Assembly: GCA_022497145.1 (NCBI GenBank)
Contig: MU385917.1
Location: forward strand, 62,001-126,000
DNA from: Rostrohypoxylon terebratum
Taxonomy: Eukaryota > Ascomycota > Sordariomycetes > Xylariales > Hypoxylaceae
Length of the DNA: 64,000 nt
Direction: 5' to 3'
The notes beneath the pieces are model-generated. The model did no database searches and had not been told where the DNA came from. It saw only the letters and a list, made by a program, of their open reading frames with translations. Position 1 is the stretch's first letter. The number at the start of each line of letters is the position of its first letter. Below, in pieces: positions 12,106 to 23,041 of the stretch. The position numbers were made by a program, and so were the translations under genes.

Positions 12106-13600
12106 TTAGGCGTTTCTATAGGCACCCAAGATCGGGTCCAACTGCGGGAACTGACGAAGAAGCCTTTGGCACTCAGAAACCCTTGTTTGGATCTTCGAAT
12201 CGTGACATAAACTGAGTAAACACTCAGCGACGCCAAACCCCATACCGGTAGCCCAACTACCCACGAAGAGAGGAGCAGTGATAGGGGCAGCGAGCCCTCC
12301 AGTTCCAACAGTAATTATAACACTTGAAGCCGCGATACACCAGGAGCTTAGAAAGCCTTTCGGTGCGATTTCCTCTCTAACTCTAAAAGCCTGGTTAATT
12401 TTGAGTCTCCAGAAATCTTCGAAAAGAAGCTTCGATTTCTCGACTGCAGGCGGCCCGACAACTAACAAGCCAAGAGTAATAGCGAATTCGATGCTGTTCC
12501 ATGTAATCTTCAGGTATTTCCATCCTTCGCGGAGCGTCGCAAAGTCTAGAATAGTGCTGATTAGTCTCACGCTACTGCGATTCAATCCCCTTGTCACAAC
12601 ACTTACATAGGTGGCAATCCTCCACGGCGGTATATGATCTACCCATCCCAAGAACATCTATAGCAGAAATCCTGCGGACCTCGTGGTTACTCCAGTTCAC
12701 GCCGTCATTCCAGCTGTTCTTTCCACGAATATCCCAATAGCTGCCGCTCACTAGTTTATTCAAGATCGATATTTGTCTGTTCTCCCAGACGTCTTTCTCA
12801 ATAAGGCACAATGAGATATGTGCTTGGAAAGTGGAAGGCTTGCTCATTGATGGGATTGTTGAGGTGTTGTCGCTTTCCCATTGGATGACTGTAGCTTGAT
12901 AGTCTTGGCTTGATGAACCAGACACTAAAGGTCCATAGCCGTGAACCGGAGGGGTTTTGACGAATAGGACGTACCATTCCTTAGCTTGACCCCTTCTGCT
13001 TTGTTGGTCGTGCCATTCTACGAGCGTTAGCATCACAACTGCATATGACCTCGTTATCGGGTCATGTGAAAAAAGGGGGGGCGATTACAAACCTGGCATC
13101 CTTTTCAGGCCACTGACAAACCTTTGGGGCAACGCGGTTGAGACATCCCAGAAAGCCCACTTCAGTTTTGGTACCTCAGCCTTGATTGTGATGTACAGCT
13201 CCTTCACTCGAGCGACAGAATTGGATATAACTCTGTCGAGGGGCCATTCGAGTCCCCCGCGGTTGTTCATAGCATTGTCATCCCCAATACCGATAATACA
13301 CCATTTCACCCATGCCAGAAATGGGTTCCAGATGGATTGAATCTTACCCCTGAAGTCGATTGAAGTCCCCACAAGCCATGTGAGAAATTCGACGATAACA
13401 AGATGCCTAATAGCTATAAGTGAGTCCCACATGGATTGAATCTTGTCTCTGAAGTTGATTGCAGTCCTCACAAGCCATGTTAGAAGTGCGACGATAACAA
13501 GATACCTGGCTACTCGGGAGGAGCTGATTATAAGGAGGAATATTGCAATCGCAACGGACATTGCCAGGACGGGTGGGCGTTTGTTAATATCTGTTGACAT
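12106..13600 (-). CDS. Orphan multi-pass membrane protein with duplicated helical hairpin
   Basis: Three minus-strand exons (13093..13600, 12607..13017, 12106..12545) join in frame to 452 residues. The first intron (75 nt) has a TGCTAAC branch site and GTAG acceptor; the second has a GTAAGT donor. I start at the ATG at 13600, because the upstream extension begins only with GTG. Residues 10-110 are hydrophobic and contain a 33-residue unit present twice (LVIV-LLTWLV..INF..KIQSMW, then LVIVEFLTWLV..IDF..KIQSIW). The middle is soluble. The C-terminal third has two further Gly-rich hydrophobic segments around VGTGGLAAPITAPLFVG. No family recognised. It is divergent from the glycine-zipper gene at 14265, with 664 bp between the starts. 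The gene structure is well supported; function is unknown. Confidence 0.7.
13332..13507 (-). repeat. Tandem 99-bp duplication inside the orphan membrane gene
   Basis: The 77-bp segments 13332-13408 and 13431-13507 align at a period of 99 bp (33 codons) with about ten mismatches by hand count. Both keep the reading frame and encode the same hydrophobic hairpin. This is a recent in-frame internal duplication. Confidence 0.85.
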
Positions 13601-14264
13601 AATGAACAAACAGTAGAAAGACTGGCGTAGGTATTTCACGACCGGCTAAACGTGATATGCAAGACAAGTGAAGGGAGTCTTGGGTTCTTCAGTCCGACTG
13701 AGAGCACGACCTCTGTTCACTTGAAATCTTTTTTTAAAAAAGAGAGGAAAGCTCTCCAAGTACGACAGGGCGGCGGGGTTGCTGCACTGAAGCCTAATAA
13801 TGATGAAGGAGGGCGGCCGAACCGGGCTGGCCAGCTCTCAGCCACCCGTTAGAATACTGAGTTTGCTAAAAGGCGTCCAATTGGGATGGGACGATGACCT
13901 CATTTGAAACGAACCCTTATTGATCAGGTCATTCGAGCGTCAGTTTGTATCATGACTAGCGGTGCGATTGGTGGCTGTTTGCATTGAACATATGTACCTT
14001 GCCGTGAGGACCTTGTGTTAGGACTCTCATTCCGCCTAATAGCCCCTGACCTTTCAAGTTATGTTAGTTCAGGACCAGATCCTTCTGATTTCATCTTTCT
14101 ATGCGCCTACCTAGGCAGTGGTGCACTTACATAAGTTTAGGTTGGAAGGTGTTTACTCCCACAACCTCTTGGCCTCAGCCAACTATGTACTTTAAAACTA
14201 GGTAGACTAGTAACACCCAAGTATTGTGACCACCGATAAATTTTCTCATTCTTCTCAATTCAAA
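13601..14264. promoter_or_regulatory. Divergent promoter between two orphan membrane-protein genes
   Basis: 664 bp between opposite starts at 13600 (minus) and 14265 (plus), long enough for a shared bidirectional promoter. It contains a CCTAGG palindrome near 14110. No TATA box or known operator could be assigned with confidence. Confidence 0.4.
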
Positions 14265-15413
14265 ATGGACCACGGAGTCGAAGAGGCGATTCGGCTGATG
14301 ACGCAGCTGTCTCAGCAAGACATTCAACGAGCGTTTTTCACAGCTTCGACATCACTAAACCCTGCTGTCTCCGCTGATGATATCACGGCTCTCGCTGCCG
14401 CATGGAGGTCGTCTGAGAATTGGATGAATCTAATACTCAAACGGCAAAATGACCTCGATACTCCTCCACCCGCTGTCCCGAAAGAGGTCTCCAAGATGTT
14501 GTTTATGCAACTGCTCGCGGTAGGGTGCCACCCGGGGGGTGATTGCGCCGTAGCGAAACAAGTATGGTCAACGAACCCAAAGAAATTCGTTGAGGAGATG
14601 GAAAAGCTGGCGGCGGCGGTGGAGAAGATCGGCGTTGCAAAAGATGCTAACATCAGCGCCGAGAACGCGTTTAAGACTGCGCTGACACGGTATGCTATTA
14701 AGCAAGCCACAATTAGAGGCGTATGGCAGAATGCGCTATTAACTGGGATATTTGACATCAAAGAGCTTTTAGATGGCCACTTCAAGCAGTATCTCTTCAA
14801 GATGGGCGCCAGTGGCCTTTACGGCGGGACAGTCGGGGGACTGTCGACATGGATAAACCACCCGTTCTTCGGAAATGGAGCCGTGTTGGGTGTTATTGTC
14901 GGATTAGCCTTCGGCACAGCCAGCCTTGCTTCAACTGGTGACTGGGCGCGTTTTGGGAAAGACCTAGGGGCAAGTACCATTGGACACGGGGCGGCGTGGG
15001 GTGGTGGGGTGATCGGCGGCGCGATTGTTGGTTCATTTGGTAGCCCTATCGGCACTGTTATTGGCGGCATAGCTGGTGGCATTGCGGGTGGCTTTGTTGG
15101 ACGCAAAGTGGCATCGTCAGTTCCAGGAGTCGGCGGCGACACGGAAATTGAAGTCCAGAAGATGTACTCAGGGATAAAAGACCATCTCTCCAAATCAGGA
15201 ATAGAGCTGGACCAGTCACTGTCCCCGGAAGAGGTGGTTTGGATGTTCAAGACCAATAACGATGGGAAAGGGGTATCACTACCAGTACGGGCGACGAGTG
15301 CTTATATTGCGGACCTAAACGAGGCCCGAGATGTGTTGGTAGACATTAAAAGAGATTCACCCGAGAGATTTGCGGCGTTTCTCAGAGGCCTCCGTGCTGC
15401 TGTCCAGAAATGA
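14265..15413 (+). CDS. Glycine-zipper protein of unknown function
   Basis: Single exon of 382 residues. I start at the ATG at 14265 (CAAAATGG context), because the frame upstream opens only with GTG. Residues 1-170 are soluble and mainly helical, with one Cys-containing loop. Residues about 185-290 form a long Gly/Ala-rich hydrophobic stretch with repeated GxxxG spacing (for example GGVIGGAIVG, GGIAGGIAGGFVG). That pattern is typical of glycine zippers, in which helices pack tightly in membranes. The C-terminal 90 residues are soluble and charged. Glycine zippers occur in bacterial and fungal membrane-inserting proteins, but I recognise no homologue. Its divergent neighbour at 12106-13600 is also membrane-type. 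Membrane insertion is inferred, not shown. Confidence 0.7.
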   Translation: MDHGVEEAIRLMTQLSQQDIQRAFFTASTSLNPAVSADDITALAAAWRSSENWMNLILKRQNDLDTPPPAVPKEVSKMLFMQLLAVGCHPGGDCAVAKQVWSTNPKKFVEEMEKLAAAVEKIGVAKDANISAENAFKTALTRYAIKQATIRGVWQNALLTGIFDIKELLDGHFKQYLFKMGASGLYGGTVGGLSTWINHPFFGNGAVLGVIVGLAFGTASLASTGDWARFGKDLGASTIGHGAAWGGGVIGGAIVGSFGSPIGTVIGGIAGGIAGGFVGRKVASSVPGVGGDTEIEVQKMYSGIKDHLSKSGIELDQSLSPEEVVWMFKTNNDGKGVSLPVRATSAYIADLNEARDVLVDIKRDSPERFAAFLRGLRAAVQK

Positions 15414-16131
15414 AGAGGAGGATGCTGAATCAAGGATAAGTATGTGTGTATTAGTCAACTAGGCAGCTAGGTATCATCCAGGGCGTGTCATTAGGTACTA
15501 CCACAGTATAGAATGAAAATGTAATAGTAACGTCGTTCCCCGGCAATACGATGAGATCTAGGATTCTAGGTCTGTTCTAGGTCTGTTCTAGGTGGAATCT
15601 AGGTACTTTAACGAATTCCCTCCCTCATATGCTGTAAGCTCGGCTCTAATTATGAAGTGCGTTGCTATTTCCTCTTATCCCGACGTGGCACCGGAGATCC
15701 CCCCGGAGATAAAGCACTTATCAACAATTGATGTTCTTATGCCACTCGTAAAAGCGGGGCTTTTCTACTCTTATCCAATTAGAAGCCCGTATTCCCGTTT
15801 GCACAACGCCATGAGTTGCCTAATACGGTAATTTTTCGTGACACCCATCTCATAGAACGACACAAAATCCTAAACCGTAGCTAGGGCATCGACAGTTATC
15901 CATTATACTAGTGGAGTTTCCACTGGTGCTGCGCCCCAGCAAAGCAATTAACCCATCCGCACAGCCTCAAGAGTCGAGATACACATATGATTCGCGTCAC
16001 GCCAACAATCTTCTTCAAGTTGCATTTTCGTTCTGAATACTAACTTCAAATTCGCGTATCGGGCCACAGCTTATCCAAACCAACCTTCTAGTCTCTTTCG
16101 CAGGACAAAACTATATCTTTGGGCTTGCACC
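15414..16131. other. Intergenic, short CTAGGT direct repeats
   Basis: Between two plus-strand orphan genes. TCTAGGTCTGT occurs twice in tandem at about 15563-15595, followed by a third CTAGGT. Nothing else is supported; an open frame at 15592-15831 begins with GTG and has no recognisable content. Confidence 0.5.
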
Positions 16132-16725
16132 ATGGGTAAAGCAGAGTATTCCCAAATTAATACGCTGCAAAACCAGGGTCGAAGTCGTGACCCCGACGAC
16201 GACTTACCGGCGTACAACTCAGAGGGGTCTAAGTCAAAACGCTTCAAGGGCAAATTGCCTTCTTATGAGGAAGCTTCTGAACCGAGTTGGTCGCTGGTGG
16301 ACCACCCCCCGTGCGCCCACTTATCGGAAAGCGGCTGTATGATGAGCGCAAAAACCAACCTGTGCTGTGAATGCATGGACGAACGGCCGATATCAGAGTC
16401 CGGAGTGTATTCGATGTATGTGGATGGGGAGGGGTGGGTTGAGAGGGCTACGAGATGGCAATTTTATTGTCCGAATTGTCAAGGTAAACCTCATTATACT
16501 TTATCATACCAAACCAATTCATCCTTTCATCTTTCGCCAGTCGACATCTGACTGGATATAGAATATTTCGACCCGGATGCGAAGAGAAAGCAGCTGCGAG
16601 ATCAGTGCATGTGGGCGGAAGCGCGCGCTCAGTCTCTGGCTGATGAGCGGGACAAGAAGTATTTCGGGCTAGGACGCTGGATACATTTCTGTAGTGAAAC
16701 GGTAAAGAATTGCTTCTCGGATTGA
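16132..16725 (+). CDS. Small Cys-rich protein with LPxY motifs, unknown function
   Basis: Two exons (16132..16483, 16562..16725) join in frame to 171 residues. The start ATG has a strong ACCATGG context. The N-terminal 60 residues carry two LPxY motifs (LPAYNSE and LPSYEEA), separated by a basic KSKRFKGK stretch. LPxY is a known variant of the PY motif bound by WW domains of Rsp5/NEDD4 ubiquitin ligases. Residues about 60-120 hold cysteines in two CxxC pairs (CCECMD and CPNC), which could chelate zinc. The exon 2 tail is helical and charged, ending with two Cys. No family recognised. Ligase adaptor or target is inference from the motifs alone. Confidence 0.65.
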
Positions 16726-16905
16726 TGCGTCGAAGTGCCGCATCATGGTTCTACTAAGATTTCGGATGGACGGAATTGACGTCGATCCGGGTTGACAAGA
16801 ACACAGAGCGAAAACACCATCTGAAATGTTTCACAGGCGCCAATACCCATGCAGTGTAATTTACTTTCGAATTTGGAAATTGCTAATATACCCCTATCTC
16901 TGGTT

Positions 16906-18097
16906 TTAAGAGATCTCGATACAAACATTCCCCTGGTGCTTGCCAGAAGCCAGGTACGCATACGCGTCTTTCAGCTGTTCCAACTTGAAAATAATAGGAT
17001 CAACGACAGGATGCAACTTTTCCAAGTTAGCTTCAATTGCTCTTGCCATATCTTCCATCTGCAGTCGATTACCGGCCCATATCCCACGGGCCGTGAACAG
17101 ATTCATCCAGGTTTCTAATAAGCCCGGCTGCTCCTTGTCCTCGGGACCGCTACCCACAGACCCCATGACAACTAAGACGCCATCATACTTAATACTCTCC
17201 ACGCTCTGCCTCATCGTAATCGGGCCCGCGACCTCGACCACGAAATCAACACCGACACCTCCTGTGAGCTCCTTCGCCTTAACCCCCCAATCAGGTGTCT
17301 CCCGGTAGTTGATAACGTGGTCCGCCCCCAATCTCTCCAACAGCTTCGCCTTCTCGGCCGAGCTCGTGGTCGCAATAACCCTCGCACCAACCGCCTTCGC
17401 AAACTGCACACAGAAGATACTGACACCACCCGTCCCCTGCGTCAACAGCCAATCGCCAGCTCTCAACGGGCGTCCAGGGAGTCCAAACAACGCGTTCCAA
17501 GCGGACACGCCGGCACAGCTTAGTGTCGCGGCCTCGGTGAAGGAGAGACCCTCGGGCATCGCGATGAGCCCCTGCTCGTCGAAGGCACCGACGGTGCGGA
17601 AAGTGCCGTCGATGGAGGCGCCTAGACCATAGGCCGCAAGGGGCACGGTGAAGGAGCCGGCGATGAGCTTTGGGTTTAGCATCGTGATGACTTTGTCGCC
17701 GGGTGCGAAGCGCGTTACGTGTCGCCCGACGGCCAGCACGGTGCCGGCGCCGTCGGAGCCCGGGACCACGTTAGGGGTGGTGTCCCAGGGGTATGTTCCT
17801 TGAGAGACGACTAGATCGCGGAACTGGTTGTGAGGTTAGTATTTTTTTTGTTTGTATGGCTAGAAGGATAAGGGGGGCTAGGGGTGGAGGTCTCACGTTG
17901 AGCGAGGCACCATGGACTATGGTAGATATTAGTAATATGATTAAATACGGGAGCATTGGGTGTTGGTACTCACTTTTAACTAAAACTTGACTGTCTCCAA
18001 GCTGAGGCACTTGCTGCTCTGAGAACTGCAGAGAGTTGATGCCATCTTTACCTATGACATTCCACTGCTTTACCGTCTGGGGGATTAGCTGAGCCAT
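16906..18097 (-). CDS. Zinc-independent MDR-family NAD(P) oxidoreductase (quinone reductase / alcohol dehydrogenase-like)
   Basis: Three exons on the minus strand (17974..18097, 17897..17916, 16906..17823) give 353 residues; the middle exon is only 20 nt. Around that splice the protein reads LVKIHGASLNFRDLVVSQG, matching the MDR consensus, which confirms the microexon. The GroES-like domain ends with GSDGAGTVLAVG. The Rossmann fold has TQGTGGVSIFCVQFAKAVGA near residue 178, a good dinucleotide-binding glycine motif. The catalytic zinc Cys/His set of true alcohol dehydrogenases is absent, so a zinc-independent quinone reductase-like enzyme is more likely. The gene is convergent with the Cys-rich orphan gene, whose stop lies 180 bp away. 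Substrate unknown. Confidence 0.88.
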
Positions 18098-20192
18098 TGT
18101 GATTCCTAGACTTGGTTTACGTCCGGTTCGGGTTGCATTAGGACCAACCAGTTTTCATATTCATACTTCTTTACTAGCGGGTACCTAGGAGGTCGTTTTA
18201 TAATTGAGGCCGGCCAATTTGGCCGAATATCACATCAGCCGAGGAGTAGGAGACTAATTCTGTTACTAAATGGCTAACTATAAGAGGTAAATACTTCACT
18301 GCAAGGATACGATGAAACGCAACACTCCATCGAGTGAAGTCATCATCAATATCATCAATGGATATCAAGCTCGTCATAGCAAATGAGGGGGGGAAGAGAC
18401 GTATTCTCCAAGCCACAAATCTGCCTACCTATTGGTAAATATGAGACGTACCTCATGTTTCCTCCTTGTCCCCCAATTGACTATTTGTCACATAATTCGC
18501 TTTATATAGTATGTCGTTGCAAGGCCTCCCGAGAGAGCCACTGCTTACTAATACATGACTAATCCACTCTCTGGTTCTTGACACAGCAGTGAGGCTCTTG
18601 AAAGTTCGTAACTTAGTCATGTATTCACATTCTCTAGAGAAAATACTCCGAAGAACGATAAATATCCAGGCTGAGTACCTCATGAGTGAAGGTTAACAGT
18701 AGGTAAGTTACTAAGCACTAGGTAGGTACTGGTACGTACTTACGATGTTTACAGATATTCCTAATTTATCTAGAGACATATAAAATTTTTGACTTATGTC
18801 TACGAGACCTTTATGTCACATTATATAGCGTTATTGCGCACTGCTCATTCTTGGAGTGAGAGGTTGCTGAGCGGTTAAGGTTACGAGAAATCTAGGAGTG
18901 GATTATTAATAATATCTAATTCTCGAAGAAAATAAGATTACATGAGACTACGTAAGATTATGTAAGACCTGTATAGGTATATAATTGCAAGTCGAGCCCG
19001 AGGTTATTGCATATTGCGACATATGAGCTATTTGATGACAGAGTCTCCGATAATTAAATATAGAGCGGAACAGCATGGATAGCAGGTATTTAACTTCCCC
19101 GGCATGCGCTGGAGACTTCCATAAAATTACAAGTGCAACCAACGTCTAGACTTGGTGTTCTACCAAACTTTATGTCAGCAATTTACCACCCACATTAATC
19201 TTAATTATATTTAGGTAATATTCTTAAACATACTATTTAATACACAATACAAATCCATACAACTATTATCGTGAAGCCTAGAATTTGTTGTCTCTACGGA
19301 AAGTCTCTCGTTTTTGGCGTGGCTACGATACTACCTTTACACATACGTTTTACGAAGATCTCCTGATAAGTGATCTTTAGCGCGTTTCCCCCCTTGTCCT
19401 GATTATCTACCCTATCAAGGCCTAAAGAAGATCACGTCCAGCCATCCATGATGTCGCATGTCGCATGTCGCAACAAGGCAACCTGAAAGTCCCGAGCGTC
19501 CCCAATTTACCTTTACGTATACTTCACCGATGGCCTTAATAAGCTGTGAGCCTCGACCAAGAACTGCAACAGTGTCATGCTGCGACGCGGAGCGCATCTA
19601 CGTATTAAGATGAGTCTCCCGTTGCCTCCCCACCTAGAGCGTTGTAGAGGCCGAAGATGATACGAAATCATGGCAACTTTCGCTCGGTACACTATTACCT
19701 GATTGGGCGATATATACTACGCTTCATAACTTAGGTAATGAACATTGAACCAACTCTTATCTATTTCCATCCATATCTTGAACCGGGGATCGATAATGGA
19801 GCTGCGTCTTAGTTAACGGTCTTAGAAGAATGGGCGTCTTGCGCGTGTCGACCCTATCGTTGATGTGCATCAAAATCTTACATATATGTACCTTGTCGCG
19901 CCTGCATATGCCCGTCATGGACTCATGGTCGGCGCCTCAGTGTCACCATTTTCAATACCGAGCAAGGCTTTCCAGCTTTCCAGCTTTCCAGCTCTAAAAT
20001 CAACCTTGTTCTATCCATTGTCCTATAAGTCGGTCTCTGAAGATTTAAATGCAGAGGCTCGCTCAAGGGGATTTTCTTCGTTATCCCGTATTACCTTCAT
20101 AGCACATGCTGGCGCCATCACGTCCGATTAAAGTGGCGTATATCTTTACCTCTTCACCCAAAAAATTTCAAACGTCCAGATAGTGCCTGAAA
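18098..20192. other. Intergenic between divergent oxidoreductase and permease genes
   Basis: About 2.1 kb. Positions 18680-19400 are AT-rich, with runs such as TTAATTATATTTAGG. Two minus-strand open frames (18198-18416 and 18453-18683) have no recognisable content. A CTTTCCAG unit repeats three times at about 19968-19992 in the presumed leader of the permease gene. A fragment near 18868 resembles a tRNA D-arm but has no rest of a tRNA. No gene is supported. Confidence 0.45.
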
Positions 20193-22105
20193 ATGACGGA
20201 AGACAAAACAGCACTCGAAAAAAAGCCGAGCCCAGAATTGGGGGGGCTCAACGATGATACCGTTGCCGCCATTGACCATGGTGTTGAACTTAATGCAGCC
20301 GGTTATAAAGATCAGCTCAAACGACAATATGGTCTTCTCGGTATCGTCGGAATTGCTCTCACAGTTGATAACGCATGGGCAGCTTTAGGATCTTCCATAT
20401 CAGTCTCTATTCGTAAGTAGAAACTTGTTCGAGATAGAGCTCCGTTACTGGTACCTAGTAACTAGTTTGCGTCAAACTAACATATGCTTGGAACTCCATA
20501 GTCAATGGCGGACCTCCAGGTCTTATATACGGACTTATCGTCGCGCTCTTCTGGTACTCCTTTATAGGAATGAGTTTAGCTGAGGTGTGTCCATACCGTT
20601 TTCTTTGACTCCCCTCTCTTTCCCGTTGACCGAATGACTCTAACTCCTATAAGCTGGCTTCGTCCGTTCCTACTGCCGGTGGCGTCTACCATTGGGCTAC
20701 TATTGCAGCCGGTCCGAAATGGGGGCGCGCGGTCGGTTTCTTCACCGGATGGATTAACTTCTACGGCTGGATGTTCGACCTAGCTGCCCTAATCCAGATC
20801 ACGGCCAATATCCTCGTCCAGATGTATGCGACCTACCACCAGGACACCTACGTCCCAGACGCTTGGCATGTCTATGTCACATATATCGGCGTCCTATGGA
20901 TCTCGGCCACTTTCGTAATCTTTGCCAACAAACTCGTCCCTTATACGCAGAACTGCGGCATGTTCTTTGTTCTCGTCGGAGGAATTATAACTATCATTGT
21001 GATATCAGCAATGCCAAGCACCCATGCTACCAACCATTTCGTATGGGGCTCGTTTGAGGAGAACAATTGTACGTACATCGCAAAGTCTACATCCTTGTAG
21101 ACGATATGCCTATTCACAATTACTTACTTGATGATTATAGTGACGGGCTGGCAAGGCGGAGTCGCATTCCTCCTTGGCGTATTAAACGGAGCTTTCACGA
21201 TCGGAACACCCGACGCCATCACTCATATCGCAGAGGAGCTTCCGAGGCCGAAGAAAGATCTTCCAAGAGCTATTGGACTTCAATTAGGGTTAGGATTTCT
21301 CTACGCATTCATTTTCGCCATTGCGCTAGGCTATGCAATTACGGATATCGAGGCATTGCAAGGCGGCATCAATACGTATCCCCTTGCTGTCATATACCAA
21401 CAAGCAACAGGAAGCCCCGCCGGAACGTTTGGCCTTTTATTCGTCTTGTTCCTTAGCAGTATGTGCTGCTGCGTCGGAACAGTGTTGACCAACTCGCGCA
21501 CTTACTGGGCTTTGGCTCGAGATAATGCTGTGCCATTTTCCAACATTTTCGGTCAAGTCAACGAAGGTCTAAGCTGCCCTGTCTACGCCACCCTGTTCGT
21601 TACGGTATTTGCCACGGGCCTTGGAGCAATTCCTCTCGGAAGCTCAAGTGCCTTCCTAGCTCTGACGGGCTCATTTATTGTCTTGACGACTGTGTCGTAC
21701 GTGACTCCATTCGCTGCAAATATGGCAACTGGCCGAAAGAATTTCCCTCCAGGTCCTTTCCACATGGGAAAATTTGGTTATGCGATTAATTCCGTTGCTG
21801 TTCTATTGACCACTTTGTTTGTGATCTTGTTCTGCTTCCGTAAGTCGTACCCATTCAATGCATACGCTAAAGGCCGTGTGATAACTAACTCGATTATTGT
21901 AGCTTACGAATTACCCACGACTGTGGAGGCCATGAATTATAACAGTGTGATCCTCGTAGGCACCATAACTCTTTCTGCGCTGTGGTGGATATTACACGGA
22001 TCCCGTCACTATCCAGGGCCTAAAGTGATGCAACTGTATATTCATGAGGATACGATCGAAACGAACGGCGTCGAAGTTAAGAATACTGGAACATCACTAA
22101 ACTGA
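20193..22105 (+). CDS. APC-superfamily permease, choline/GABA transporter type (HNM1-like)
   Basis: Five exons (20193..20412, 20502..20584, 20654..21068, 21141..21839, 21903..22105) join to 539 residues with about 12 membrane spans. The last intron (21840-21902) is 63 nt with no stop in frame, so an unspliced reading looks open. Splicing restores FCFPYELPTTVEAMNYNSV, the conserved family C-terminal motif. Other hallmarks are GIALTVDNAWAALGSSI in span 1 and SVPTAGGVYHWA after span 2. TNSRTYWALARDNAVPFS is the cytoplasmic loop typical of fungal choline and GABA permeases. The protein sits in the plasma membrane and imports choline, ethanolamine or amino-acid-like substrates. The exact substrate is not resolvable by eye. 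Confidence 0.92.
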
Positions 22106-23041
22106 TACCATCCCGGTGGCTGAAAAATAGATGAGATTTAGAATGAAAGGGGTAAAATAAAATATAAGGTTCAAAGGCGAGGAGAGATATTACCGGTACC
22201 TAGCCGTCGCCAACTAGATACCAAAATGCGGATCATACATCATTTATACCATATACCACAGGGTTGAATTTCTTTCGGGGGTTAACAGGAGCATCTAAAC
22301 ATCTAAATAAGACAATCGTTCAGCAATTCGTTTGATTGAAGTTCACATATACTACCTATTATTCAAGAACATATTTCTATTAATAGAACACTAACATGCT
22401 TAGGTTACGACTACTGTCTAAATCGAACAACTCGGAAGGCTTCGCGCCGACCTCACTCCCTCCGGATTGGGAAATCGTCCGTGAACCTCTCAGATTGATG
22501 AGGGGGGAGAATACATGTCTCCACATTCTACACCATCATTGTCCAGGTCTTTCGAGTTCTAGATCTTGTCTGAGAACAAGGACCACATCTAACGAAAGAC
22601 CCATTTGCTGAGAAGCTGAGGTGATACATTCACCTCGAATTACTGTATTGTGTCTCTGGCATTTTATAAGTCCGGTCTACTATTCGCCATGTGGGGTATC
22701 CATAAACTAGCACATACGATCGCTCGTTCTATAGTTACATTGCATCAACAGCGACCATCTATTTTCAGGGCAAGACGATGATTGGAGGAATATCAGCATG
22801 GAAATGTTAAAACTGAACCAGCTATTCTCCGAGTGTATGGATGGAGCACTACGATCCGTCTTGTTGGGGAGGTGCCGATTGAGACATTATTCGTGATAGT
22901 ACAATATGATCAGGCGAGTGACGTATAAGTTCACAGCGATCACTCAGCTGTACAAATACGAAGTCTGCCGTCTACCTAGCTATCTAGACTTATCTCTCAG
23001 GTCAAGCTATCCTCAGAACTTTTTATTGAGTTAGCTTATGA
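22106..23041. other. Intergenic, promoter side of mannanase gene
   Basis: 936 bp. One 71-codon ATG frame (22396-22611) contains no recognisable domain and is probably chance. No repeat or regulatory site is assigned with confidence. Confidence 0.45.

Noticed and set aside
14819..15256. 145-codon minus-strand frame opposite the glycine-zipper gene
   Set aside because: Pro/Ala-rich antisense shadow of a Gly-rich coding sequence; the codon pattern favours the plus strand.
18868..18900. Sequence resembling a tRNA D-arm (GCTGAGCGGTTAAGG)
   Set aside because: No anticodon stem, no TPsiC arm (no GGTTCGA) and no pairing acceptor stem within the next 100 bases.
19865..20131. 88-codon frame upstream of the permease gene
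   Set aside because: It begins with GTG, has no recognisable content and lies in the presumed leader.
22396..22611. 71-codon ATG frame between permease and mannanase genes
   Set aside because: No domain, no splice partners and low-quality composition; kept only as a note in the spacer entry.
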